Translations under genes and position numbers: made by a program | The notes under the pieces: generated by a model | Told to the model about the DNA's origin: nothing | What the model saw: only the letters and a program-made list of their open reading frames with translations | Databases searched by the model: none | Assembly (NCBI RefSeq): GCF_000802205.1 | Contig: NZ_CP012850.1 | Coordinates: forward strand, 868,001-932,000 | Direction of reading: 5' to 3' | Length of the DNA: 64,000 nt | Source: Candidatus Nitrosocosmicus oleophilus | Lineage (GTDB): Archaea; Thermoproteota; Nitrososphaeria; Nitrososphaerales; Nitrososphaeraceae | Shown: positions 9,341 through 17,253 of the stretch, piece after piece | Position numbering within the stretch: position 1 is the first letter of the stretch | Layout: each line of letters begins with the position of its first letter

Positions 9341-9991
9341 ATGGAAATAAAAATTGCGGCGATATTTTTAGCACATATTAACCCTTTGACTATTTCGCAC
9401 GAGTCAATTATCCAAAATCTTTTACAGAATTATAGCGTTTATATTTATCCGGTCAGGTTTTTGAAAGATGGAATGGAAATAAATACACGAAGTTTCCCAT
9501 TTTCCTACGAAATTAGAAAACAAATGATATTGGAATCTTTTAATTATCACAAAAATATTCATGTTCTTGGGGATTATGCTTTTCTTTCTCCATACATACA
9601 ATACTTTCCACCATTCGTATCCCCTGCATTTAAGAGATTAAAAAATAAGATAATTCTTAATATCCGGGAAAATTCTTTCATAACCTATACTGGAGATAGA
9701 GCCGAACGGGTTCTGTTATCCCTCTTTGGTTTTAATCCAGTTAAAGCTAATAGACAAGTTATCTCGTCAACGAATGTAAAAAATCTTTTATATAAATCGG
9801 TTTTATCCACCGAAAATCTATACCCTAATGAGGGATCAAAAAATAATGATTTGAAATGGCATGAATATGTTTCCCCTAAAGTCGGCCAAGTGATAGAAGA
9901 CAATTGGGAAACTATAAAAAATTTTTCCATTACAAAGGATGAAACTATACGTGTTATGGGTATGAAATTTCCAAAAAATGGGTTTATTTAA
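9341..9991 (+). CDS. Nucleotidylyltransferase-like protein (NMNAT-related)
   Basis: 216-residue protein that resembles the HxGH nucleotidylyltransferase superfamily (NMN adenylyltransferase and relatives), which transfers NMP from NTP. The N-terminal strand and motif appear as FLAHINPLTISHE (residues 9-21), where both histidines are kept but the usual GxFNP is altered to AHINP. The C-terminal YTGDRAERVLLSLFGFNPV and VISSTNVKNLL correspond to the TGN and ISSTxIR motifs, with Arg replaced by Lys. It lies between alba and ilvE on the same strand. The substrate cannot be told. Confidence 0.62.
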   Translation: MEIKIAAIFLAHINPLTISHESIIQNLLQNYSVYIYPVRFLKDGMEINTRSFPFSYEIRKQMILESFNYHKNIHVLGDYAFLSPYIQYFPPFVSPAFKRLKNKIILNIRENSFITYTGDRAERVLLSLFGFNPVKANRQVISSTNVKNLLYKSVLSTENLYPNEGSKNNDLKWHEYVSPKVGQVIEDNWETIKNFSITKDETIRVMGMKFPKNGFI

Positions 9992-10043
9992 GTTGATTAC
10001 TGTAGATTTAACACTTTTATAGAAGTAAAAAACTTGCAAATCT

Positions 10044-10961
10044 ATGAATACTAAAAATGCTGATTTTATTTGGTTTGACGGTGAATTCAAATCATGGGAT
10101 TCTGTTACCGTTCCTATTACAACTCATGCGTTACACTACGGAACGTCAGTCTTTGAGGGCATCAGGGGATACTCCAATGATCAAAATCTGTTTATTTTTA
10201 AACTTAAGGAGCATATGCAAAGATTACTTCAGTCTGCCGAGGTTTATTCTATAAATTCAAATTATACCCTTTCTGAAATGTGTACTTCTACTGTTGAATT
10301 ATTAAGGAAGAATAATATTAGAAAGTCTTGTTATATTAGGCCCCTATTATTTGTTGGATTACATGGCATAGACCTTAATGTTACTAAACGCTCTCCTTCT
10401 CATCTAGCCATTATTGCTTTCCCTTTTGAAAGATATTTTCCAGAAACCGGGATAAGAACATGCATTTCTTCATGGAGAAGAATAAATGAGAACTCTACTC
10501 CACCGATGGCAAAAGCTGGCGGTAATTATATGAATTCCGTGTTAGCTACTCAAGAGTGTAAAAGAAATGGATATGATGAATCGATATTACTCGATTATTA
10601 TGGGAATGTGAGTGAAGCACCAGGAGAAAATATTTTCCTAGTTCGAAATAATAAGATTTATACTCCATCATTATCGGATTCTGTGCTTGAGGGAATTACT
10701 AGAGATACTGCAATCACAATAGCAAAGCATCTTGGTTATGAGGTATACGAGCGATCCATTACCCGTACAGAATTATACATTGCCGATGAAATATTTGTTA
10801 CAGGTACTGCAGCTGAAATTACTCCAATAATAAGCGTGGATAACCATAAGGTTGGAAACGGAACAGTTGGCGAATTTACAAGAAAAATCTCTGATTACTA
10901 CCAAAAAATAGTAGTATCTGAAATACCTGATTTTAATACGTGGGTTACTTCAGTATGGTAA
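10044..10961 (+). CDS. ilvE: Branched-chain amino acid aminotransferase
   Basis: PLP-dependent class IV aminotransferase for the last step of valine, leucine and isoleucine synthesis. The 305-residue length is standard. The opening WFDGEFKSWDSVTVPITTHALHYG is interrupted here only by quoting limits: positions 10-19 (WFDGEFKSWD) and 26-33 (TTHALHYG) both match the family. The PLP lysine lies in MAKAGGNYMNS (K157). VSEAPGENIFLV, near 189-200, holds the cofactor-binding glutamate, and GTAAEITPI binds phosphate. It is an independent gene, 50 bases upstream of an oxidoreductase. Confidence 0.93.
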   Translation: MNTKNADFIWFDGEFKSWDSVTVPITTHALHYGTSVFEGIRGYSNDQNLFIFKLKEHMQRLLQSAEVYSINSNYTLSEMCTSTVELLRKNNIRKSCYIRPLLFVGLHGIDLNVTKRSPSHLAIIAFPFERYFPETGIRTCISSWRRINENSTPPMAKAGGNYMNSVLATQECKRNGYDESILLDYYGNVSEAPGENIFLVRNNKIYTPSLSDSVLEGITRDTAITIAKHLGYEVYERSITRTELYIADEIFVTGTAAEITPIISVDNHKVGNGTVGEFTRKISDYYQKIVVSEIPDFNTWVTSVW

Positions 10962-11022
10962 ATTCAATGTTATTAGTTCTACAATCAAGAAAAATAATGC
11001 TATTTAGGAGATGTTGAAACAA

Positions 11023-11976
11023 ATGGATGAAAAATCAATCAAAATTGCCGTAATTGGAACTGGTGGCTGGGGTAAGAACCACGTGCGTGTATTAAACGAT
11101 TTGGGGGTATTGTCTGCAATTTGCGATTCAGATGAGAATAGATCTCAAGCCTTAGCAAAAAAATATAAGATCAATAGTTATTCAACTGTTGAACAATTAC
11201 TTGAAAAGGAAACTTCCCTTGATGCGTGTCTAGTATGTACTCCAACCAAAACACACTTTCCAGTCGCGCAAGAAATAATTAAACATGGGATAAATGTGTT
11301 TGTAGAAAAACCATTATCTTTCTCATCAATTGAGTGCGAAGAACTTACAAAATTGTCAAAACAGAATAATGTAATTTTAACCTCTGGATACATAGAGCGT
11401 TTTAATCCTGCTGTACAGGATCTCAAGCAAATTATTGATGACAATACTTATGGGGAATTATTAATGATGGAGTTTCATAGGGAAAATAGAATGCCCATGC
11501 ATATAAAAGACGTAGGTATAATCTATGATACTTCAGTTCATGATATTGATACTGCTTTGTTTATTTTTGATAGTAAGCCAAATGTGGTTTTTGCTCGTGC
11601 AGGAAAGAAGTTTCATAATTCTGAAGATTTTGCAACAATAATGTTAGGATTTCCAAATCAAAAAGTAGCAATAATTGCATCTAATTGGATTACTCCAAAA
11701 AAAGTTAGAAGATTTTCAGCAGTTTGTTCTGAGGGAACCATAACCGGAGACTTTATCACTCAGGAAATAAAAATAGATGATGAGAACCAGACACTTATTC
11801 CACGAAGGAATATTCGAGAACCATTAACCTTGGAACTAGAAAACTTTGTTAAATCTTTGTCTGGGAATATTACCAAGTATCTCGTAACTCCTGAGGATGC
11901 TACCGCCGTAACAAAGATAGCTGAGGCAGCTTTAATTTCTAGCAACACTGGGACGCCCGTTTACCTTTCTTTCTGA
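11023..11976 (+). CDS. Gfo/Idh/MocA family oxidoreductase
   Basis: NAD(P)-dependent sugar or sugar-nucleotide dehydrogenase. From the ATG at 11023 the Rossmann motif VIGTGGWGKNH lies at about 10-20 and the family's catalytic-lysine motif VEKP near 94-97. A C-terminal beta-sheet domain follows (about 120-317). Upstream in-frame ATG (11011) and TTG (11014) also exist, but an AGGAG at 11006-11010 suits only the ATG at 11023 (12-base spacing). With the hexapeptide acetyltransferase 205 bases downstream it resembles WbpB/WbpD-type pairs that make amino-sugar acids for surface glycans; that role is inference. Confidence 0.85.
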   Translation: MDEKSIKIAVIGTGGWGKNHVRVLNDLGVLSAICDSDENRSQALAKKYKINSYSTVEQLLEKETSLDACLVCTPTKTHFPVAQEIIKHGINVFVEKPLSFSSIECEELTKLSKQNNVILTSGYIERFNPAVQDLKQIIDDNTYGELLMMEFHRENRMPMHIKDVGIIYDTSVHDIDTALFIFDSKPNVVFARAGKKFHNSEDFATIMLGFPNQKVAIIASNWITPKKVRRFSAVCSEGTITGDFITQEIKIDDENQTLIPRRNIREPLTLELENFVKSLSGNITKYLVTPEDATAVTKIAEAALISSNTGTPVYLSF

Positions 11977-12181
11977 CGTACCCGTACTTCTGCTAATAAT
12001 ATACACATTCTGAAATGCGTCTTGAATTGTAATGTTCTCTGATTAAGACATTAATGATCTTTTATCTTTGTCATTTTGGCTACTTAATTTGGTGTCTCAG
12101 TTCCTGCACCTCATCTGATAAGTAAATTCGTATTTTAAGTTAATTATAAATGGACTGCAATGGTAATCTAATTGAATTAGA

Positions 12182-12676
12182 ATGTCTGAAAAAAAAGAAA
12201 GTTCTGTAATCAATTTCATTTCTCCTAAAGCTACGATTGGTAAAAATGTTAAAATATGGCATTTTGCGTATGTTGGGGATAATACCGTTGTGGGTAATGA
12301 TGTTATGATCGGCTCACTTACTCACGTGGATTACAATGTTAAGATTGGAAACAACTGTAGGATAGAAGGTTCTGTTTATATTCCACCACTTACAGAGATT
12401 GGGAATGATGTTTTCATTGGCCCTGGAACTACCTTTACCAATGATCCTTATCCTATGAGCAAAAGAATGATTGGAGTGATAGTTGAGGATGGAGCAATCA
12501 TTGGAGGGAGATCCATTATTAAAGCTGGTGTAACAATAGGTAAAAATAGTGTTATTGCAATGGCCTCTGTTGTAACTAAAGATATACCTCCAGATGTAGT
12601 TGTAATGGGACACCCGGCAAGGATAAAATATTCTAGGTCGGAATACGATGTAAAAAAAACTAATTGGGATGTTTAG
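12182..12676 (+). CDS. Left-handed beta-helix acyltransferase (WbpD-like N-acetyltransferase)
   Basis: 164-residue hexapeptide-repeat transferase. Repeats of the [IV]GxxxxI type run from about 10 to 145 (for example IGKNVKIW, VGNDVMIG, IGNNCRIEG, IGNDVFIGPG, IGKNSVIAM), ending with the standard VVMGHPARI. The closest functional idea is N-acetylation of a UDP-amino sugar, as in WbpD/WlbB, because the gene follows a Gfo/Idh oxidoreductase as in those pathways. The acceptor cannot be told from sequence. No partner aminotransferase of the DegT class is present in the window. Confidence 0.85.
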   Translation: MSEKKESSVINFISPKATIGKNVKIWHFAYVGDNTVVGNDVMIGSLTHVDYNVKIGNNCRIEGSVYIPPLTEIGNDVFIGPGTTFTNDPYPMSKRMIGVIVEDGAIIGGRSIIKAGVTIGKNSVIAMASVVTKDIPPDVVVMGHPARIKYSRSEYDVKKTNWDV

Positions 12677-12852
12677 TATTTCCTTAAATTCCATTTTTTA
12701 TTCTCCTGACAAATTTATATTCTAAATTAGATCCTTTTTATTCGGATGATTTTATAAGGTTCTGAAGTAATGTTGAAAGTCGATGGAGAACAAATAATAC
12801 AGATCACAATTAATGCTTCATTCCTATTCAAATTTTCTGCACAATTCTCGTA

Positions 12853-14154
12853 CTACAATTCCATTGTGTTGAAAGTAGAGTTCGCCGCTATTATGATTAA
12901 CTTGTAGTTAGGATGACGGTGATTGATATTCTTTCCCATTCTATCAATTATTTTCTTATAGTCTTCACTTGAACAGGCAATTATGATGTTGTTAGTAGAA
13001 TTGGGGATATAATTTTCAACGTCTTCGATTTCTACTTCTGCAATATAATCTCGTAGTTTTGATTCCAGTAATTCTCGGATAATTGTTTTGTCTCCTCTTA
13101 TTTCGTGATTGTCAATCGTCCAAAAAATAGTAACCTTTGTTCTACTGGCCTTTATCTCCCTGAGCTTTAGTTGACTTCTTGTTTCATCAACCAAGTTTTT
13201 TATGAATCCTTCAATCGATCTAATTGTCCCATTCACCATATAGCTTAATGCAGTGGAACTAGATATAGACAAACCAATAATCCTTAGATCGAACAAGCCG
13301 TTTGCTATTTCATCAAAATATATTGATTCTACATTTTTGTAAAAGATTTCTCGTTTATCTTCTTTTGATTTACCTAATTTTGAAATCTCATTGATGCATG
13401 TTAACTTTGAATAATTGTTTATGATATTAATCGAGTATACTAATTCTGCAGATGTTATACTTGCTAATTTGATATTATTTTGAATGTGATTGTTCTCATT
13501 AATCAAATCAAAAATGCTATTTAAAAATAAATTTTCATTTCTTTGTTGATGGGAACCCAATGTTATTTCAGATCTCTTGTCTGAATTTAATGGATTATAA
13601 TAATATGTAACATCTATCCCAACCATTAAACCTGACTGATGTTCAATGAGTGTGATTATTTCATTATTTCCTCCAATTCCTAGTGGAACATTAATTACAA
13701 TTGCAGTATTTTTCCTTAAATAAGTAATTATCTCTTTAAATTTTAATATTATTTCATTCTTTACATCCTGATTGACTTTTCTTATCCTGGGTGCAAAAAA
13801 GACGATTGGAGCATTACTAATCGCTTTATCGAAAGGTTCCAAATTTAACAGGAGCTCCTCCTCATTTAAGAAGTTAATATGTGGGTATTCTTTTACAATT
13901 TCAGAAGTGAGAACAATTCCCAACCTAGAATTTTCATCAATAATGATTACTTTTGATTGCCTACGGAGTATCTTTTTTGCAATCTCATAACCCTCAGTGC
14001 TTAATCCATAAATCACAACAAGCTTGTCTTTAGGATCACTCTTTTCTGTCTCCAGATTTTCAACATTCCTTCCACTATTATGATATGTATCTTTTGATAA
14101 TTTTTTAGGTTGTTCGCTTACAGTGTCATTTGTATTATCTATTTCGTCTGAAAT
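12853..14154 (-). CDS. UDP-glucose/GDP-mannose dehydrogenase-like protein, degenerate active site
   Basis: The fold order fits the nucleotide-sugar dehydrogenase family: an N-terminal Rossmann segment (KLVVIYGLSTEGYEIAK), a central helix SAELVYSINIINNYSKL that matches the usual AExxKyxNNaf region, and a C-terminal domain starting KVTIFWTID. The catalytic-cysteine loop of true enzymes is not recognisable, so it may be a regulatory or dead paralogue. Start problem: the first canonical start is a GTG at 14016, but this cuts strand 1 of the Rossmann fold. The frame stays open to 14157 with no ATG, GTG or TTG. An ATT at 14152-14154 would give MSDEIDNTND. Next to DUF354 and glycan genes. Confidence 0.55.
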   Translation of the reverse strand: MSDEIDNTNDTVSEQPKKLSKDTYHNSGRNVENLETEKSDPKDKLVVIYGLSTEGYEIAKKILRRQSKVIIIDENSRLGIVLTSEIVKEYPHINFLNEEELLLNLEPFDKAISNAPIVFFAPRIRKVNQDVKNEIILKFKEIITYLRKNTAIVINVPLGIGGNNEIITLIEHQSGLMVGIDVTYYYNPLNSDKRSEITLGSHQQRNENLFLNSIFDLINENNHIQNNIKLASITSAELVYSINIINNYSKLTCINEISKLGKSKEDKREIFYKNVESIYFDEIANGLFDLRIIGLSISSSTALSYMVNGTIRSIEGFIKNLVDETRSQLKLREIKASRTKVTIFWTIDNHEIRGDKTIIRELLESKLRDYIAEVEIEDVENYIPNSTNNIIIACSSEDYKKIIDRMGKNINHRHPNYKLIIIAANSTFNTMEL

Positions 14155-14287
14155 TCTCTACGCCCCCAATACCTTAATTTTAGATTCTTTATTTAGTTTT
14201 GGATTTATTGATTTTTATTGCAATTTCGACTAAATAACGACTTCAAGAAACGAAAGAATTTTTTAATATTAAAGAATAATTCTAATT

Positions 14288-15403
14288 GTGAAGATTTGGT
14301 TTGACATTTTGACTCCAAAACAAATAATGTTTTTTAAACCTGCGATTAGTATATTGCAAACCCAGGGTCATGAGGTCTTATGTACATCACGAAATTACAG
14401 AGAAGCCAATGAATTATCACGATTAATGGGATTGAATCTTTTGATGATTGGTAACCATGGAGGATCAGATCTTTATGATAAACTCTTTCAAAGTTCAAAG
14501 CGAATTATGAAGCTGGCTAAAATAATTTCAAAATTTTCACCTGATTTGGTGATCAGTTTTTCATCTCCTGAAGCTTCGAGAGTTTCTTTTGGTTTGGGAA
14601 TAAATCACATTGGTTTCAATGATTCACCACATGCAGAAGCTGTTGCAAGATTAACTATCCCATTGTTAACAAAGTTGTTTTCTCCCTCTGTCATACCTAT
14701 TTCCGCTTGGAAAAAATATGGCATATCCTCTAACCAAGTCATTCAGTATAAGGGCTTAGATCCTGTTGCATGGTTGAGCCGAGACATTGATGAAACCACC
14801 TTCCGACTGAACGGTAGGAAACGACCACGTGTAGGTAAAGATTTTGAATTCTTGAAAGGGTTAAAGATAGATCACTCTCGAAAAACTATCCTGATAAGAC
14901 TTGAAGAATCAAAGGCTGCCTACATTTCTAACAAGAATTTGCGAGTACGACCATTAGATCTAGTAGATTTTGTTGTAAATAATTTTGCAGATAATACTAC
15001 CATCATTATTCTATGTAGATATCCAGATCAAATTACAGAAATGTCCAAAAGATTCAGAAATAAGGCCATTGTATTGAGACAAGTTGTTGATGGAGTTAAA
15101 TTACTACGTAATATTGATATTTTTGTTGGTGCAGGGGGCACAATGACTGCAGAGTCTGCACTACTCGGTAAACCCACTATTTCAATAGCTCCAATTCAGT
15201 TCTATATTGATGACTATTTAAGAAAAATTGGATTGGTTATTCAAGCTTCTAGTCCATTACAAATTGACAAATTATTGAAATCATTCTTAGACGATGAACA
15301 AGAATGCATTTTAATACAAAACCGTGCCGCACGGATTTTGAATAAAATGGAAGATCCGATTGAAAAACTCGTAAAATATGTATCTACAATTGATAAAAAA
15401 TAG
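14288..15403 (+). CDS. DUF354 family protein (glycosyltransferase-like)
   Basis: 371-residue protein of the DUF354 family found in archaea and some bacteria, with a GT-B-like two-domain layout related to MurG/UDP-GlcNAc epimerase-type folds. The opening MKIWFDILTPKQIMFFKPA and the following GHEVLCTSRNY are characteristic, as is the C-domain motif GAGGTMTAESALLGKPTIS (about 280-298), which is where glycosyltransferases bind the nucleotide sugar. The start is GTG at 14288. It is divergent from the UDP-sugar dehydrogenase-like gene. The exact reaction is unknown; a role in surface polysaccharide synthesis is inferred. Confidence 0.8.
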   Translation: MKIWFDILTPKQIMFFKPAISILQTQGHEVLCTSRNYREANELSRLMGLNLLMIGNHGGSDLYDKLFQSSKRIMKLAKIISKFSPDLVISFSSPEASRVSFGLGINHIGFNDSPHAEAVARLTIPLLTKLFSPSVIPISAWKKYGISSNQVIQYKGLDPVAWLSRDIDETTFRLNGRKRPRVGKDFEFLKGLKIDHSRKTILIRLEESKAAYISNKNLRVRPLDLVDFVVNNFADNTTIIILCRYPDQITEMSKRFRNKAIVLRQVVDGVKLLRNIDIFVGAGGTMTAESALLGKPTISIAPIQFYIDDYLRKIGLVIQASSPLQIDKLLKSFLDDEQECILIQNRAARILNKMEDPIEKLVKYVSTIDKK

Positions 15404-15451
15404 ATTCGTAAAATTAATAACGTCCGTACTTACAATATAGAAATGCCCGGA

Positions 15452-15540
15452 AGCCCGGTAGTATTACAAGTGCCGAGTGTAGTGGCCAAGCATAGAGGCC
15501 TTTGGAGCCTTTGACCCCAGTTCGAATCTGGGCCGGGCTA
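15452..15540 (+). tRNA. tRNA-Gln (UUG) with a 16-nt D-arm insertion, possible non-canonical intron
   Basis: The acceptor AGCCCGG pairs perfectly with CCGGGCT, with discriminator A at 15540 and no encoded CCA. The anticodon stem GAGGC/GCCTT carries the loop CTTTGGA, giving anticodon TTG. The T arm is CCCAG-TTCGAAT-CTGGG. The 89-nt span is 16 nt too long: removing 16 bases between 15461 and about 15479 (three equivalent frames because of a repeated GT) gives a 73-nt tRNA with D stem GTG/CAT and loop TAGTGGCCAAG. A convincing bulge-helix-bulge was not found by eye. Confidence 0.8.
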
Positions 15541-15867
15541 TTTCTATGAAGAAACTAATGTATGTTTGATTTTTATTTATTATGCTGTGCTGCTCTGTTC
15601 TGCGCTATTTTCTTGATAACATCTACCGATTTTTCCTAATGCAATAGTAAATCTGTGGAATTTGTTTCAAAGACCTAGAAGAAATCAAATGACTAGATTA
15701 AAGTATTTTTGTCACTAGTAAGATGCAACTTTAACTGTTGTTAATTTTGCATAGTCAAACCAATTTCATGATGCTATTCCCATGACAATCCTGAAATCTA
15801 TAGAGTAGAATCAATTGTCTCGATAATACAAACCAGATTATCCTCGCCTTAAGGACTTTTCTTTATA
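15541..15867. other. Intergenic region
   Basis: About 330 bases between the tRNA-Gln gene and the end of the UBP zinc-finger gene. I see no ORF, repeat or clear signal. Confidence 0.4.
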
Positions 15868-16128
15868 TCAACCATATGATTCATGTTCATAGCACCATTT
15901 CCACGATTTTTTTGGCAGTTCTACCATAACTGGATGTTTGTGATTCTCAAAGTGTTTCCTAGCATGAAGTCCGACCGAAGAATCGCAACAACCGACATGA
16001 CCGCAAGTAAGACACATTCGTAATGCAACCCAATTCTTTCCTTCATTTTGACATTCTTCGCATCCTATGGTGCTTGGTGTCAATTCCTTCTTGTTAGATT
16101 TATCAATATGTTCACATATTTGTGTCAT
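15868..16128 (-). CDS. UBP-type zinc finger protein
   Basis: 86-residue protein consisting of a single ZnF-UBP domain, the fold that in eukaryotic deubiquitinases binds free ubiquitin C-termini. The ligand pattern is visible: CEH at residues 5-7, CEEC near 23-26, CLTCGHVGCCD near 39-49, then HARKHFENHKHP. It ends with a Trp-Lys-Trp-Cys motif. A TATA-like TTTAAA lies 24-29 bases upstream of the ATG, so it is probably leaderless. Prokaryotic members occur as small stand-alone proteins; their partner is not established. It is not in an operon here. Confidence 0.85.
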   Translation of the reverse strand: MTQICEHIDKSNKKELTPSTIGCEECQNEGKNWVALRMCLTCGHVGCCDSSVGLHARKHFENHKHPVMVELPKKSWKWCYEHESYG

Positions 16129-16151
16129 GTGTGATTATGAATATCAATGAA

Positions 16152-16157
16152 TTTAAA
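16152..16157 (-). promoter_or_regulatory. TATA box of the UBP zinc-finger gene
   Basis: TTTAAA, read on the minus strand, lies 24-29 bases before the ATG at 16128. It is inferred from spacing. Confidence 0.45.
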
Positions 16158-16699
16158 CACTCATTAGTACGATCTCAACTTTTATGAATTGAATTAATAC
16201 GGAAATAAACTCGTTCTCCTTATCTTTACAGCATATAACCGTATCATTGGATCTGAATGGTTTCTAAAATACCACTCGATCCTTCATACCTATGTTTTAA
16301 CTTTAGAATTTAAGTATCTAATAAGTTACCAACTTCATATCTTATTGATCATACACCATATTTTAAATCCTTGAATATAAGAACTCACGACCTCAAGACA
16401 TGTTGGTGTTACTATTTTGAAAGTTTTTTATAGATTCTATTAAAGGTTCGGAGAATTCTCTAGTCTATATGAACTAATGTATAAATTATATCGCAAAGCA
16501 AAATAAACTAAAATTATTATCCTTTTTATAACTACTTTAATTTCTAGTTGAATGAATGAATGAATTCGATCATTATTGTATGTTGCTTGTTTTTAAGTTT
16601 TAAATCTTTGTTTGATTTAATATTTCAGGAATATAACAGCTATAAATCCTTGAATTGGCGGCTCAGACCTTCGATTGGACTTGACAAAGGTAATAGAGA
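16158..16699. other. Intergenic region between divergent genes
   Basis: About 540 AT-rich bases. It contains a trivial tgaa tetranucleotide run near 16549-16564 and no convincing ORF. The ends carry the promoters of the two flanking genes. Confidence 0.4.
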
Positions 16700-16706
16700 T
16701 TAAATA
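16700..16706 (+). promoter_or_regulatory. TATA box of the KGG-type stress protein gene
   Basis: TTAAATA is centred about 28 bases before the ATG at 16731, implying a leaderless transcript. It is inferred from spacing. Confidence 0.5.
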
Positions 16707-16730
16707 GTATGTTTCACATATATTGATATT

Positions 16731-16919
16731 ATGCCTCAAAATAACAACAAAAATGGTAATAATAGAGGTTTAGCTTCAGCTAGCGAAGAAACTAGAACAC
16801 GAGTAGCGAGGGCCGGCGGAAAAGCCAAGCATGATGAAAGAGGATTACAAGCAGCTAGCGAAGAAACTAGAACACGAGTAGCGAGGGCCGGCGGAAAAGC
16901 ATCACGTAAGAATACATGA
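16731..16919 (+). CDS. KGG/stress-induced repeat small protein
   Basis: 62-residue hydrophilic protein built from two 25-residue units. Each unit contains ASEETRTRVARAGGKA, close to the KGG stress-induced acidophilic repeat motif of YciG and seed Em-like proteins (there SxEkxReiaskGGkA). Such proteins are small, disordered and linked to desiccation or general stress; that role is by family analogy. It has no membrane segment. The two units share a 49-base identical DNA segment, so the duplication is recent or actively homogenised. It has its own leaderless promoter. Confidence 0.75.
   Translation: MPQNNNKNGNNRGLASASEETRTRVARAGGKAKHDERGLQAASEETRTRVARAGGKASRKNT
16777..16900 (+). repeat. Perfect 49-base direct repeat inside the KGG-type gene
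   Basis: The copies at 16777-16825 and 16852-16900 are identical over 49 bases and offset by exactly 75 bases (25 codons), so the reading frame is kept. Confidence 0.95.
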
Positions 16920-17228
16920 TCCATTTCATTATGGGTTTACACCCAATTTACTTTCCTTTTATTCAATGATTGCGGTCCTTTCGCTCTGTTTGATATTTGT
17001 ACGAATTCTGACCTTAGGTATTACTAGATTGAGGATTAAAATCTGATCTGGTTTCTGTTATTTACTTATTTTTCAGGTCTTCTAAATGTGACACCCAGTC
17101 TTTATCCATTTAAATATTTAATAAGTTTACACAAACTATTTTTAGATCATTATTGAAGATTGACTAATAACTAATTTTGAATGATCATGTTATAATACCT
17201 TAGTAAATATATGTGAGAAATAACTGAT
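16920..17228. other. Intergenic region between convergent genes
   Basis: About 310 bases between the KGG-type gene and the repeat protein. I see no ORF; the right end merges into the terminator of the repeat protein. Confidence 0.4.
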
Positions 17229-17247
17229 AAAAAAAATAGAAAAAAAA
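17229..17247 (-). terminator. Double oligo-T terminator of the secreted repeat protein gene
   Basis: Read on the minus strand, two runs of eight T residues separated by CTA lie directly after the stop codon at 17254, a typical archaeal terminator. Confidence 0.6.
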
Positions 17248-17253
17248 TTACGT

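Noticed and set aside
15445-15451. Earlier 5' end for tRNA-Gln using the first GCCCGG
   Set aside because: It would leave a duplicated acceptor arm; the second copy AGCCCGG pairs perfectly with CCGGGCT.
16736-16924. 62-codon minus-strand ORF
   Set aside because: It is the antisense shadow of the KGG-type gene and its 49-base repeat.
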